This document shows positions 18,915 to 28,127 of a stretch of DNA of 64,000 nucleotides, piece by piece. The DNA comes from Bacteroidota bacterium. Its GTDB lineage: Bacteria; Bacteroidota; Bacteroidia; Chitinophagales; LD1. The stretch's first letter is position 1, and the number at the start of each line of letters is the position of its first letter. The position numbers were made by a program, and so were the translations under genes. Where the stretch lies: assembly GCA_947479455.1 (NCBI GenBank), contig CANJZE010000002.1:34222-98221 (forward strand). Direction: 5' to 3'. The notes under the pieces were generated by a model. It saw only the letters and a list, made by a program, of their open reading frames with translations. It had not been told where the DNA came from and searched no databases.

Positions 18915-21900
18915 TTATCTGGTTTTAGGTTTTGCTGAACGAATTTCCTGTAGCGTTACAATGTTGTCTTCTACTTCTTTTTTGTTGCGCACTAAATTTC
19001 CTTCGTTGTCGTACTCATACATGGCGGCATAATTATTTTCATCGAGCGTAGCCATCAAACGTAGTGTTTGCGGGTCATACACAAACGTTTTCATTTGGCT
19101 GTTGAAAGGCTGAATGCGAATGTCATCGTACCATGCTGTAACACCTGGCGGACTTAACTCCACTTTTATACTACGTACGTTTTCGGGTATAGTAAACTCG
19201 GCATTGATTTGTTTCCAGCCATCAATGCTTTTGCCTTCGCGCGATACTGCGGCAAGCGTAGTTTCGGCACCACTGCTATTGGTTATTTTAATTTTCACAT
19301 CGCCCATTGCACCGGTTAACCCTGTAAGTGTTCCCGCCACTCCACTAAAATTTATAGGCGAAATATTATTGATGAGGTTGCCAATGTTTTGCAAAACATT
19401 AGTTCCGCTACCTATTGAAGTGGAAGGAGCAGGAGCATCTGTTCGCATCCATGCACTGAAAAAATATTTGCCTGCGTTGGGTGTAAACGGTTGAATTAAA
19501 TTATTGCGCGTGGCGGTAAACACACTGGATGATGAAGAAGGCGCAACAGCATCTTCCAAGGCATTAAAATTTCGCGTCAACGAAACGGCATCGGTTACTT
19601 TCAAACTGCTGTAACCAGTGTGGCTTACGTTGTCAACTACTTTTGCACTTGCTGTATCAAATTTGAAATGTGGCAGTATTGGGCAGTTGTTCCAAGGATT
19701 ATCAGCTTCGTTTTTATATTGATAATCTTCAAATCCATCATACGCAGTATTCATATATCGCGCGTTTTGCGCGGCAAGAATGGGCAACGAAAAACCATAG
19801 CCGAAAACTTCACTGCTATAAATACCTACACTGTTTTTGCTTTCCATATTTCTGCCGTAAGGGTCAAAAACGGTTGCGGCAGTTTCATATTGCCAAGGAG
19901 AATTTTCGGAACGTGCCGAAACAGAAAGCGGAAATGTGTTGCTGAAAAAAGAACGAAATTCTCCTGCTAAAGTTCCACCTGTAGCCACTGTATTTCCTTC
20001 GCGCTCGCTACGATAAGTGTAGTCTGCTTTTTTTCGCCAGTTGCCCAAAATGCCGTTGATAAAAGGATTGACTACACCGCTTCCACTTGGGGCGCAAGTC
20101 AATTCACCGCGCCCAACATAATTTTCATGACAAAGCAAAAAAGGAAAACACGAAGTAGTAACGCGAACTCGCGCTGTAGTTGTTGTTTGCCCACCGTGTG
20201 TTATGTTGGTGCTTAATCCACCAGGATAGGTAATGGTGCCGAGAGCCGTGTAAACATCATCGCATTCTGCGCGGTCGGTTGAATCGGTTTGTGTTAAGTC
20301 TAAAGTGAAACCCAAAATGGTTTCAGGAAATGTGGTACGATGGTCAGCCATTTCAATTTTAATATTGCATGAACTGCTATCGGCATTGATAATTTGCCCG
20401 TCAATTTGTGTTCCGTTTTTTATGCCATTGAAAATTCGCGGCTCCATGTCAATGGTATTATGCAAGAACGAAGCGAAGTCGGCATAAGGTGAAGTTTGTA
20501 GCGAGATTGCAGTTCTTTTAAAATCGCCATTGGCAAAAAGAGTTTGCAAAAAGGATTGCATAAAATCTTTAGCGCTCTTGCCTACTTTGTTTCCATACTG
20601 CTCGCAGTTACATTGATACTGCGGTTGTGTCGTAGTGAACGCGGCATACGTTTGCCATAAGTTACTGAACTCACTTGCCGTGGCATTCACTATTCTACGC
20701 GAAGGAATTTGCAAACGATTTCCATCTATAGGGTTGGTGAGAGAAGTTACATTACCTGCTACCTCGTTGAGGTGATTTTTTCTTCCGCTTCGCGTAATTT
20801 CAATGCCGTAAGTGCCAGGCTCAGTAATCGCATTCCCTCTTTCATCAATAAGTGAGATGCCAAAAGCATTTACTGCATATACCCAAGCTTTTTTAGGTGG
20901 GGCAACAACCGTTCTGCCACTTAAACCGGGAATAATTTCTGGAACAGAAGAACGAAAATTGCGAATGTGCAATTCATCGCCCACAGAAAAAACACTTTCA
21001 TAACCACCGCCAATAGGTAAGGTGATATTCATTTTAACCCCGCAATTTTTATACGCGGCATCCATGCCCCCATTCACCCAATAGGCAGGAATGTTCAGCG
21101 AATATTCAGTGGAATCAAATTCATTCTTCGCTTCGCTTAAAATTCCCTCTCCGGTTTGTTTGTCATATAAAGTTGTAGCAGCACTTGCACTTGCTCCGTT
21201 GTTATAACTCTCCACACGCTCTAAAATTCCACTGCGGTGAATTACTTTAGTAAAAGTGAGCGCGCGATAACGCTTAAGCGCGTAACTCAAATCGGGATAC
21301 CCCGAAGGTGTTATCAACGGCACCGGACCCGCCACAAAAACATCCACGTTTATATCCGCACCACCAGAATGTGTTTCTTGAAAACATTCTCGCGCATCGC
21401 TATAAAATTCATAATCAACACCCAATAAATTTTGCGAAATAATTCCTGTAGCACCGTCCACCAAATTCACGCTGTTCTCTAAATTTCCTTGTGCGTTTGT
21501 TTTGTAAAAAAACTGTTGTCCAGAAATTGGATTCACCGAATCGGTTTGCTGAAACACATGAACTGCCTTTTGCTGTCCATGCATATTGTTCAAGTCTATA
21601 CAAAACCCCTGCGACACTGTTGCTTGTTTTTCGCTGTAAAAAGGAGGGAACGGAACTTCCTTCGGATTGATTTGTAGTGGAGTTTGCGAAGTGATAGTTG
21701 GGAAATCTTTTGCTGTATAAAATTCGCTCACTGAAAATCCGGTCGCATTCTTCGTTACGTTTTCGTGTTGCAAATTTCTAACCTTCACTTTGCTGTAACC
21801 AATGCCGGCTCCCGGGAAAAACGCTTCGCCCACAGGTTCGGTTTGGTACAAAGCCAAATCAATTGCCAATGGTTTTTCAATGCTATAGCGCGTAGGCAAA

Positions 21901-24900
21901 GCGAATGGATTTTCTTCGCCACCTGTTGGCGGTTCATACGATGCCACACCACTGCTAATGGTGGTTTCGCGCCCGTTGATATTTTCTTTAGTCGTGTAAA
22001 AATATTCAGTGCCATACGTAGAAGTGGTTCCTGCCACACCACTCATTTCCGCCCAACCATCAGTAACCATAATTTTTTTCACCCGCGCACCGCCACCAAA
22101 TTTTACTCTGTCGGGCGAACACAAACGGATTTTGCTTTTCGATAAACAAATACGATTAGCTTGATTGCGTTTTTTAAAATAAGTATTCGGGTCGCTGAAA
22201 AATTCGCCCAATGCTTCTACGGCATCAGCCGCGGCTTGTGCAAAAAGCATAGCATCATCTTTAATCGTAGCCGAAGTGTTGTAAATCATTTCGGGCATGC
22301 TCTTTCTAATTTTTTGCCAAGCGGCTTTGGCAAAAGGATGAACACCATTTTCATCTTCTGCATTGCCATCACCGTTGGTTTGTTTCGGAATTTTGAGCCA
22401 CGCGTAAGCGAAACCCGAAGGCGTGGAAGTGCTGGTGCAAAATCCATAATCCGTATTAAACGTGTTGAACGAAACGGGAATAAACCCTTCCACTTTTTCG
22501 TTGGCTGGCGGCACGCCAGCTTTGGTCAAAGTCATGGTGGCACTGAAATACAATTCATGTATATCATCAAAATATTTTCGCAATTCTTCAGGGTCAGCTG
22601 TTGGTTTTTTTAGTTTAATTTTTAGAAAATTTCGAACCGTGTGTTGCACAGGTGGTTCACGGAAACTGTAAAGAATAGAATCCTCGTCACTTGGTGCATC
22701 GTTCTTTCTGTCGTTAGTGGTAAACGCTTGTGTGGTGTACATTTCCATGGCAGTTTTGTTTTGCACAAACGCGTAATCATCGGTTTCATAGTTTATTTTA
22801 ATGCCGCTTCCTTCGGGTGTTTTTATACTGTCGAGCAACCAAGCCGCAGCATATTTATCAGCCGAATCTTTTTTCAACGCGCTATAACTTCCACTTTCAT
22901 CGTCATCACTCTTTTTGAGATAGTTTCCCCAACGGTCAATTTTTTTAGGACTGTAATTCGGATTTTCGCTGTAAGAGAAATTGTAAGGACTCAACTTTCC
23001 TTTTTCGGAACTGCCATAAGTAAACGATACCTGTTTCAACGTGAGCTTACCACCATTTTCAGTAATGGAATTTGAAATGCCTTTGCACAACGAATAATCG
23101 TAACTGAAATTCACCTTCTTCAAAGGCACCGCTGCATTGCCTTTTTGTAGTCGTTCACTTTTTGCATACAGCGTGATGCAATCCAGCTTCATCAATCGGG
23201 CAAAAGGATTTTTGCCTCCGTTTTCATTCACGACACCTAATCCATCTTCACGAAGTGAATACGAAAACTCGGCAACATAATTTCGGGTTTCAATGGAATG
23301 AACATTCCAAATTTCTTTCACCCCATAGCTATAGTGCGCCATGTTATCGCCATCATCTGTTTTATTTCCCTCTTGATAAAACGCTTTGTTTTTTTCAACC
23401 GGCATTCGCCACGGGTAGGCTACACTGTTTTGCGTGTAATTAAATTTAGTGTAGTTGCCCAAATCATCAGGCGAGGGTCCGTTGCCAGTTAAGTCAACAT
23501 AATCATCGCTCAACACACTCGACAGCAACCATGCATAAGCATAAGCAGGCGTTGTTTCTGCTTCAAAAAAATTATCAACGCCTCTATTATTCGCCACCGT
23601 GTTGTCTGCACCAGGCATATAGCTCACCATTTTTTTTCCGTCCGGCTTTATGGTTCTGCCGGCTGTATCTTCTCCGCTAATGTTGAACGAAACATCTTTT
23701 GAAGAAATGTTGTAAGCTGGAATGCCATAGATAAATCGTGCACCATCTGTTCGTGTAACGGTGATTTCACTCAAATGATTGTTTTTTCTGTAGCGCGAAT
23801 TGCGTTGAATTTTTCTTGGTGCATTGCTCGAAGTGGTGGATGCCGCATCAGCAATCAACGGAGAAATGTTGGGCTTGTAGCTTTTAACTTCTTTTTCAAA
23901 ACCATTCGTTACGGCATCGTTTGCATTGAGGTAAGCAAACATGGTGTTGCGCGGCTCACGATTTCTTTTTACAAAATTTTCATTGGTAAAACTCAATCCA
24001 TTATTTCCCATTAGCAAACTTCCGTTGGTCGTTCCATCATTATTTACACCGGCACAAATAGCGCGGTCGCGACCTATATTTAAGTATTGGTCAGCATTTG
24101 CCATAGCCGTTACTTCGCTTAAATTTTTGAAATACACTGGCTCATACAATACATTGTTGGTGGAAGATTTAAAACCGAGTGGCTCGGCAAATCCATTTCC
24201 TTCCTGCCATTTTTTGCTTTCACTATGCGTATACACGCCTACTACATCAACACCCACTTTTACTAAATTGCCCAAACCAACTTCGCCACCTACTTTTACC
24301 TGTGTGTTGTTTTGATAGCTGTAAGCATCGTGCAACATGCCCACATCACTGCGAAACGGACGAAAACTTCCAGCAATTCCCTGTCCACTTACACTATACA
24401 CATCGTGCGTAAATTGGGTAACGGGTAAGTTCGGCAATTCGGAAATAAATGCACCGTCATTATCGCGATTGAAGTCGAGCAATTGTCTGCCGCCTGAAGA
24501 TTTATCGGAATAGATATAACCAAACGCAGGTACTGAATCGCGATTGCTTACGAGATAGCTTTTGCTGTAATGCCCAGATACATTTCCGCTCAAAGCGATG
24601 TTTGAAATTTCACCACCTAATTTGAACGAGAGCAAATACGCCTCTGAATTTTGTGGCATCTTAAACGTGGGACTGAATGCAGGCGAGGCAAACGACACAG
24701 GGAAATTTGATTTGAAGCCTTTCGATAAATGGCGCGTAACTTTTCCATGAGGCATTTTATTATTCCAACTGCCACTGAAACTGGCGTTGAGGTCAAGTGA
24801 TTTTATACCATCGCGCGAAGAGGCATCTAAACCAACACCAACACCAGCTTTCGCTTTGTTGTGTCCGGCAGTTAATTCTCCGTCAAACGATAAATCGGCA

Positions 24901-25514
24901 TTATAACTTGCTCCACCTTTATTGCTCACGCCTAATCCTGCGCTTAATGAGCCACTCAATTCAGCATCGCCACAGGTAGTGGAGGCAGAGCCTGCGGCAG
25001 ATGTACTCATGCCCACTTCCCAACCATCATAATTATTTTTAGAAATTTCCATACCGGCATCACCACCAATCTTTGCCGCATCAAAACCCGTAAACTCAAT
25101 TCCAAAACCCAACTTTACCCCACTTTCCTCTTCCGGTTTTTTGTTCATTTCTTTGGTAACAATATCTCCGGAAAAATCATCTGCCAAACCGCGCACCTCC
25201 CGCGAAATAGTGCCCACATCTAAATTCCAACCCAAACCTACCTGTGTGGCTTCGGTTTCCATTTTCACGGCATCGCTGTTGTAGGAAATGGATATTGGGT
25301 AACCGCCTACATCCATCAACGGAATGTTGTACGAAAAATCTCCAGTGAATAAATTCACCATTTGCTGTTCATCACTTGCCGAAGCTGATTGCACTTCGGG
25401 TGTGGTGGGTCCACCCGTGAGCGCAAAAGCTCTCATTGGTAAAATGAGTTCGATGGCTTGAATGGTTACCAATAGAAGGGCAATCTTCCGCGCGTGTTTT
25501 CTGATCTTTTTCAT
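18915..25514 (-). CDS. Giant SpvB/RHS-like protein (N-terminal half of a split RHS pair)
   Basis: About 2199 residues. I take the ATG at 25514 (MKKIRKHARK) rather than the in-frame TTG two codons upstream. A signal peptide is followed by an opening found in SpvB/TcB-like and RHS proteins: NLFTGDFSYNIPL, then ISISYNSDAV and GLGWNLDVGTISREVRG (about residues 55-105). A Gly/Ser-rich region (110-320) and a very long body of beta strands follow. Near 1985-2135 there is a carbohydrate-binding-module-like jelly roll (FSAWMRTD, then WKQINAEFTIP, then AWYDDIRIQP). A single YD repeat (YEYDNEGNLV) closes the protein. There is no T9SS sorting domain. It sits 4 nt from the 383-aa gene upstream and 1 nt from the RHS-core gene downstream, so the two giants are made together. 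Confidence 0.8.
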   Translation of the reverse strand: MKKIRKHARKIALLLVTIQAIELILPMRAFALTGGPTTPEVQSASASDEQQMVNLFTGDFSYNIPLMDVGGYPISISYNSDAVKMETEATQVGLGWNLDVGTISREVRGLADDFSGDIVTKEMNKKPEEESGVKLGFGIEFTGFDAAKIGGDAGMEISKNNYDGWEVGMSTSAAGSASTTCGDAELSGSLSAGLGVSNKGGASYNADLSFDGELTAGHNKAKAGVGVGLDASSRDGIKSLDLNASFSGSWNNKMPHGKVTRHLSKGFKSNFPVSFASPAFSPTFKMPQNSEAYLLSFKLGGEISNIALSGNVSGHYSKSYLVSNRDSVPAFGYIYSDKSSGGRQLLDFNRDNDGAFISELPNLPVTQFTHDVYSVSGQGIAGSFRPFRSDVGMLHDAYSYQNNTQVKVGGEVGLGNLVKVGVDVVGVYTHSESKKWQEGNGFAEPLGFKSSTNNVLYEPVYFKNLSEVTAMANADQYLNIGRDRAICAGVNNDGTTNGSLLMGNNGLSFTNENFVKRNREPRNTMFAYLNANDAVTNGFEKEVKSYKPNISPLIADAASTTSSNAPRKIQRNSRYRKNNHLSEITVTRTDGARFIYGIPAYNISSKDVSFNISGEDTAGRTIKPDGKKMVSYMPGADNTVANNRGVDNFFEAETTPAYAYAWLLSSVLSDDYVDLTGNGPSPDDLGNYTKFNYTQNSVAYPWRMPVEKNKAFYQEGNKTDDGDNMAHYSYGVKEIWNVHSIETRNYVAEFSYSLREDGLGVVNENGGKNPFARLMKLDCITLYAKSERLQKGNAAVPLKKVNFSYDYSLCKGISNSITENGGKLTLKQVSFTYGSSEKGKLSPYNFSYSENPNYSPKKIDRWGNYLKKSDDDESGSYSALKKDSADKYAAAWLLDSIKTPEGSGIKINYETDDYAFVQNKTAMEMYTTQAFTTNDRKNDAPSDEDSILYSFREPPVQHTVRNFLKIKLKKPTADPEELRKYFDDIHELYFSATMTLTKAGVPPANEKVEGFIPVSFNTFNTDYGFCTSTSTPSGFAYAWLKIPKQTNGDGNAEDENGVHPFAKAAWQKIRKSMPEMIYNTSATIKDDAMLFAQAAADAVEALGEFFSDPNTYFKKRNQANRICLSKSKIRLCSPDRVKFGGGARVKKIMVTDGWAEMSGVAGTTSTYGTEYFYTTKENINGRETTISSGVASYEPPTGGEENPFALPTRYSIEKPLAIDLALYQTEPVGEAFFPGAGIGYSKVKVRNLQHENVTKNATGFSVSEFYTAKDFPTITSQTPLQINPKEVPFPPFYSEKQATVSQGFCIDLNNMHGQQKAVHVFQQTDSVNPISGQQFFYKTNAQGNLENSVNLVDGATGIISQNLLGVDYEFYSDARECFQETHSGGADINVDVFVAGPVPLITPSGYPDLSYALKRYRALTFTKVIHRSGILERVESYNNGASASAATTLYDKQTGEGILSEAKNEFDSTEYSLNIPAYWVNGGMDAAYKNCGVKMNITLPIGGGYESVFSVGDELHIRNFRSSVPEIIPGLSGRTVVAPPKKAWVYAVNAFGISLIDERGNAITEPGTYGIEITRSGRKNHLNEVAGNVTSLTNPIDGNRLQIPSRRIVNATASEFSNLWQTYAAFTTTQPQYQCNCEQYGNKVGKSAKDFMQSFLQTLFANGDFKRTAISLQTSPYADFASFLHNTIDMEPRIFNGIKNGTQIDGQIINADSSSCNIKIEMADHRTTFPETILGFTLDLTQTDSTDRAECDDVYTALGTITYPGGLSTNITHGGQTTTTARVRVTTSCFPFLLCHENYVGRGELTCAPSGSGVVNPFINGILGNWRKKADYTYRSEREGNTVATGGTLAGEFRSFFSNTFPLSVSARSENSPWQYETAATVFDPYGRNMESKNSVGIYSSEVFGYGFSLPILAAQNARYMNTAYDGFEDYQYKNEADNPWNNCPILPHFKFDTASAKVVDNVSHTGYSSLKVTDAVSLTRNFNALEDAVAPSSSSSVFTATRNNLIQPFTPNAGKYFFSAWMRTDAPAPSTSIGSGTNVLQNIGNLINNISPINFSGVAGTLTGLTGAMGDVKIKITNSSGAETTLAAVSREGKSIDGWKQINAEFTIPENVRSIKVELSPPGVTAWYDDIRIQPFNSQMKTFVYDPQTLRLMATLDENNYAAMYEYDNEGNLVRNKKEVEDNIVTLQEIRSAKPKTR

Positions 25515-25524
25515 ACCCAAAATT

Positions 25525-26676
25525 TTATTGAATGAATTGAAATTTTGCCTTCACCACATTTCCTTTAATATCGGTTACTTGCAGTTCGTAAAACTTTCCG
25601 TTCTGCATTTTGCCACCGCCTTTTGCCTCTACACTGAAATAGTTGAAGCCATAATTTACATCGAGTACCTGCTTATCAATGCTCTGCATTTTTGAATCCA
25701 AAATTTGATAGCCGATTTTGTCTTGCTGTAAATTATTGACGTAGACAAAACTCATTTTGCCATCGTCAATCACACTATAGTTGTTAGCAGTTTTTGCTTT
25801 CAATTCCATGTAAGGTATGCCGGGCTTTGGAGGGTTTTTTACAACCTCTTTTTTCTTCTTCGTTGTATCAGCAATAAAAACAAGCGAACCCTTTTTGCAG
25901 TAAACAAAACTCCACACTTCGCTTGTTGCTACCGTTTGATTATTGACTTCTGCTGAAACCTTCCAAGCGTAGCGATAACCCTCGCGCAGATTGCGCGCAT
26001 TAATTACGTATTGTGAAATAGGCATTGCAATTCCTTTCTTTTCATAGTAGGCGGGATTGGTTTGCACCGAACTCAAAACTGTTTGCACGTTTTGCAATTC
26101 GTAAATAGAAAGTGTGTAAGTAAATTTTTGTCCGTTGTTGGGAGTCGGTGGCAACCAACTAAAAAACGGATACGGCTCGCAAACTGTATCGTTGTTATCG
26201 GGAGAAATTAAAACCGGTGGAGAAAAATAGTCAGCAGAAAAATTAAGACAGTTGCTTCCTAATTCAGTCGAATCAGTTGCCGAAAAGGCCGTGATACAAA
26301 TTTCATAATCGCCAGCCGGAAGTCCATTTGTTTGAATGGCGTATTGCCGCAACGCCTGGTCTTCGTATAAAACTTTGTAAGGCTCTAAGCCCACATAATA
26401 TTGTGTGCTGAACGTGGTAGAGCCTGGCGCAATAGCGCGGTCATACGATTGTGCTTCGTAAACTTTACCGCGTTGCGCTTCGGTAGCAATACCGTAGAAA
26501 TAAACTTTTAGAGTTTGTGCTGTGGTATTAGTTACAATCACTTTCCATTCGTCTCTTCTCGACAATGTGTAATCACTGGCGGGAATGATGGCGATTTGGA
26601 TTTGTTGTGCACTTAGCTTAAAGGCAAACAGTACAAGCCCCATGATGAAAATTTGTCGGCTAGTTTTCATTGACAT
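25525..26676 (-). CDS. Exported accessory protein of the RHS cluster
   Basis: A 383-residue protein, first gene of the tight RHS cluster. It has a signal peptide (residues about 1-24, ending SAQQ). Residues about 25-135 form a module homologous to the N-terminus of the 891-residue barrel of the same operon, with LPAGDYEICITAFS and a following conserved Cys. A fibronectin-like domain follows (about 140-255; FFSWLPPTPNNGQ, then YRYAWKVSAEV, then SEVWSFVYC). After a Lys-rich linker comes a C-terminal beta domain (YMELKAKTANNYSVIDDG to the end). No membrane anchor or T9SS signal is seen, so it is probably periplasmic. Its sharing of a domain with the barrel suggests that the two interact or bind the same partner. 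Function unknown. Confidence 0.7.
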   Translation of the reverse strand: MSMKTSRQIFIMGLVLFAFKLSAQQIQIAIIPASDYTLSRRDEWKVIVTNTTAQTLKVYFYGIATEAQRGKVYEAQSYDRAIAPGSTTFSTQYYVGLEPYKVLYEDQALRQYAIQTNGLPAGDYEICITAFSATDSTELGSNCLNFSADYFSPPVLISPDNNDTVCEPYPFFSWLPPTPNNGQKFTYTLSIYELQNVQTVLSSVQTNPAYYEKKGIAMPISQYVINARNLREGYRYAWKVSAEVNNQTVATSEVWSFVYCKKGSLVFIADTTKKKKEVVKNPPKPGIPYMELKAKTANNYSVIDDGKMSFVYVNNLQQDKIGYQILDSKMQSIDKQVLDVNYGFNYFSVEAKGGGKMQNGKFYELQVTDIKGNVVKAKFQFIQ

Positions 26677-26706
26677 TATTTTATTACTGAAATAGAAAAC
26701 TGAATA

Positions 26707-28056
26707 CTACAATTTCGAAACACGTTGCACAAACCGCTCCTTAGCAGTTTCAATTTTTATGAAGTAGAGCCCAGAATTAAGTTCGTTGAAATTTAGTTGC
26801 CATTGGTTGACACCATCGTTCATAAAAGCCTCTACCTGTTGAACTAATCTTCCATCGAGGTCAAACACTTCAATTTTTGCTTTGCCGCTTTCATTCAAAT
26901 TAAATTCAACAGTTGCTCTTTGTGTAAATGGATTTGGAAAAACTTTCAGTGATTTTGTTTCCGCAATTTCTTCAACTCCCGAAAGTGTTGTGCTATACCA
27001 ATAGTAATCTTCGTTATAGTTTATCCAGTTGCCGCTCGTCCAGTTCTGTAAAATGTGATGGCGCAAATCGCCATCGTTGTCGTAGGTAAAAAATTCCTTT
27101 TGGTAGTTTTCCCATACACTTGTAATCAGATTGTAATGCTCTTGTACTGCAGTTAGCCAATGGTTATTGGCGTCTAGCGTAAACGTAGTTCTTTGATTAG
27201 GATCTAAACTTCCGTTGTTTACAGCAAGTTGCTTATAAACATAAGTAAGCACGTTAGAAGTATAAGAATAATCGTATCTCCATTGAGCCCAAGGAAGTGT
27301 GCCTCCAATAATATCTACCCATTCAAAAAATTGTTGCGATGCCATTTCCCCATTTACGTTGTAAGTAAAAGTGGTAAACCCGAATGCGTACCAATTTGAA
27401 CCGACAGTGTTCCAGTTATATTGGTGTACTATAGAATCTTTTGTGCTGCCGCTATATAAAATATGCGTGTACTGGTAAGCGTTTTCCCAAGTGGTTGTTG
27501 CAACCATCCAGTTTTGTTTCACAACAACCGTAGGAATGTTTCCAAAAAAAGTTGCGTATTGCTCTCTCCGCAAATTTCTCCAATTACTCGAAATCCAATT
27601 TTCGGTAGTATATGTAATTAGGTGCTGTTGTGCATCATAAGCACTGGTGTAACGGTTTACACCTACCCATGCACTGCTAATCCATAACCATCTTGCTTCG
27701 GTTATAAGCAGGTTGTTTCCGTTGTAGGTATAATCAATTTTAAAGCTGTTTACTTGAGTGCCCGAGCTAACACCGAAGGTGGTTTTGTTGGTTAACAGAC
27801 TTCCGCTGTAAGTATAAACTGTGAGCGTATTCTCTTTCCATCCGGTGCCCGCGTTGTAAACAAACCCATGCGACTGCGTAATTTTTCCGCTTCCATCGTA
27901 CTCGTAAGTAGTGGAGTCTAAACCTTCGAAAAAAGAAGTGCCGGTGTTCCAGTTATTGGTGCGGTCGCCAATTAATTGCTTTACCGAAGCCGTTGCGTTT
28001 TGTGTTGCAAAAATTATTGCAGCAAAAGCAATGTATGTTCTGAATGAAGTTTTCAT
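26707..28056 (-). CDS. T9SS type A cargo with YD-like repeats
   Basis: About 449 residues. I prefer the ATG at 28056 (MKTSFRTYIAFAAIIFA), which gives a proper signal peptide; a longer frame begins at 28098. The body carries repeated strand pairs such as STTYEYDGSGKITQS, FTYNVNGEMASQQ and FFTYDNDGDLRHH, which look like degenerate YD repeats. The last 80 residues are a T9SS type A sorting domain (LKVFPNPFTQRATVEF, then IEVFDLDGRLVQQ, then GLYFIKIET). By family, it is exported through the Sec and type IX systems and displayed or released at the surface. It lies 30 nt upstream of the RHS cluster and shares its YD character, so it may be part of the same transcript. Confidence 0.8.
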   Translation of the reverse strand: MKTSFRTYIAFAAIIFATQNATASVKQLIGDRTNNWNTGTSFFEGLDSTTYEYDGSGKITQSHGFVYNAGTGWKENTLTVYTYSGSLLTNKTTFGVSSGTQVNSFKIDYTYNGNNLLITEARWLWISSAWVGVNRYTSAYDAQQHLITYTTENWISSNWRNLRREQYATFFGNIPTVVVKQNWMVATTTWENAYQYTHILYSGSTKDSIVHQYNWNTVGSNWYAFGFTTFTYNVNGEMASQQFFEWVDIIGGTLPWAQWRYDYSYTSNVLTYVYKQLAVNNGSLDPNQRTTFTLDANNHWLTAVQEHYNLITSVWENYQKEFFTYDNDGDLRHHILQNWTSGNWINYNEDYYWYSTTLSGVEEIAETKSLKVFPNPFTQRATVEFNLNESGKAKIEVFDLDGRLVQQVEAFMNDGVNQWQLNFNELNSGLYFIKIETAKERFVQRVSKL

Positions 28057-28127
28057 TTTGATTTTTTTAGTGAGAAGATAAATAAGTGATGTTTTCATAG
28101 TTCTAATTTTATGTGTTTACTAAAGTT

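Noticed and set aside
21765..23075. Plus-strand frames of 126-150 residues opposite the 2199-aa gene.
   Set aside because: Composition is rich in Phe, Arg and Ile with no domain; these are shadows of the long minus-strand gene.
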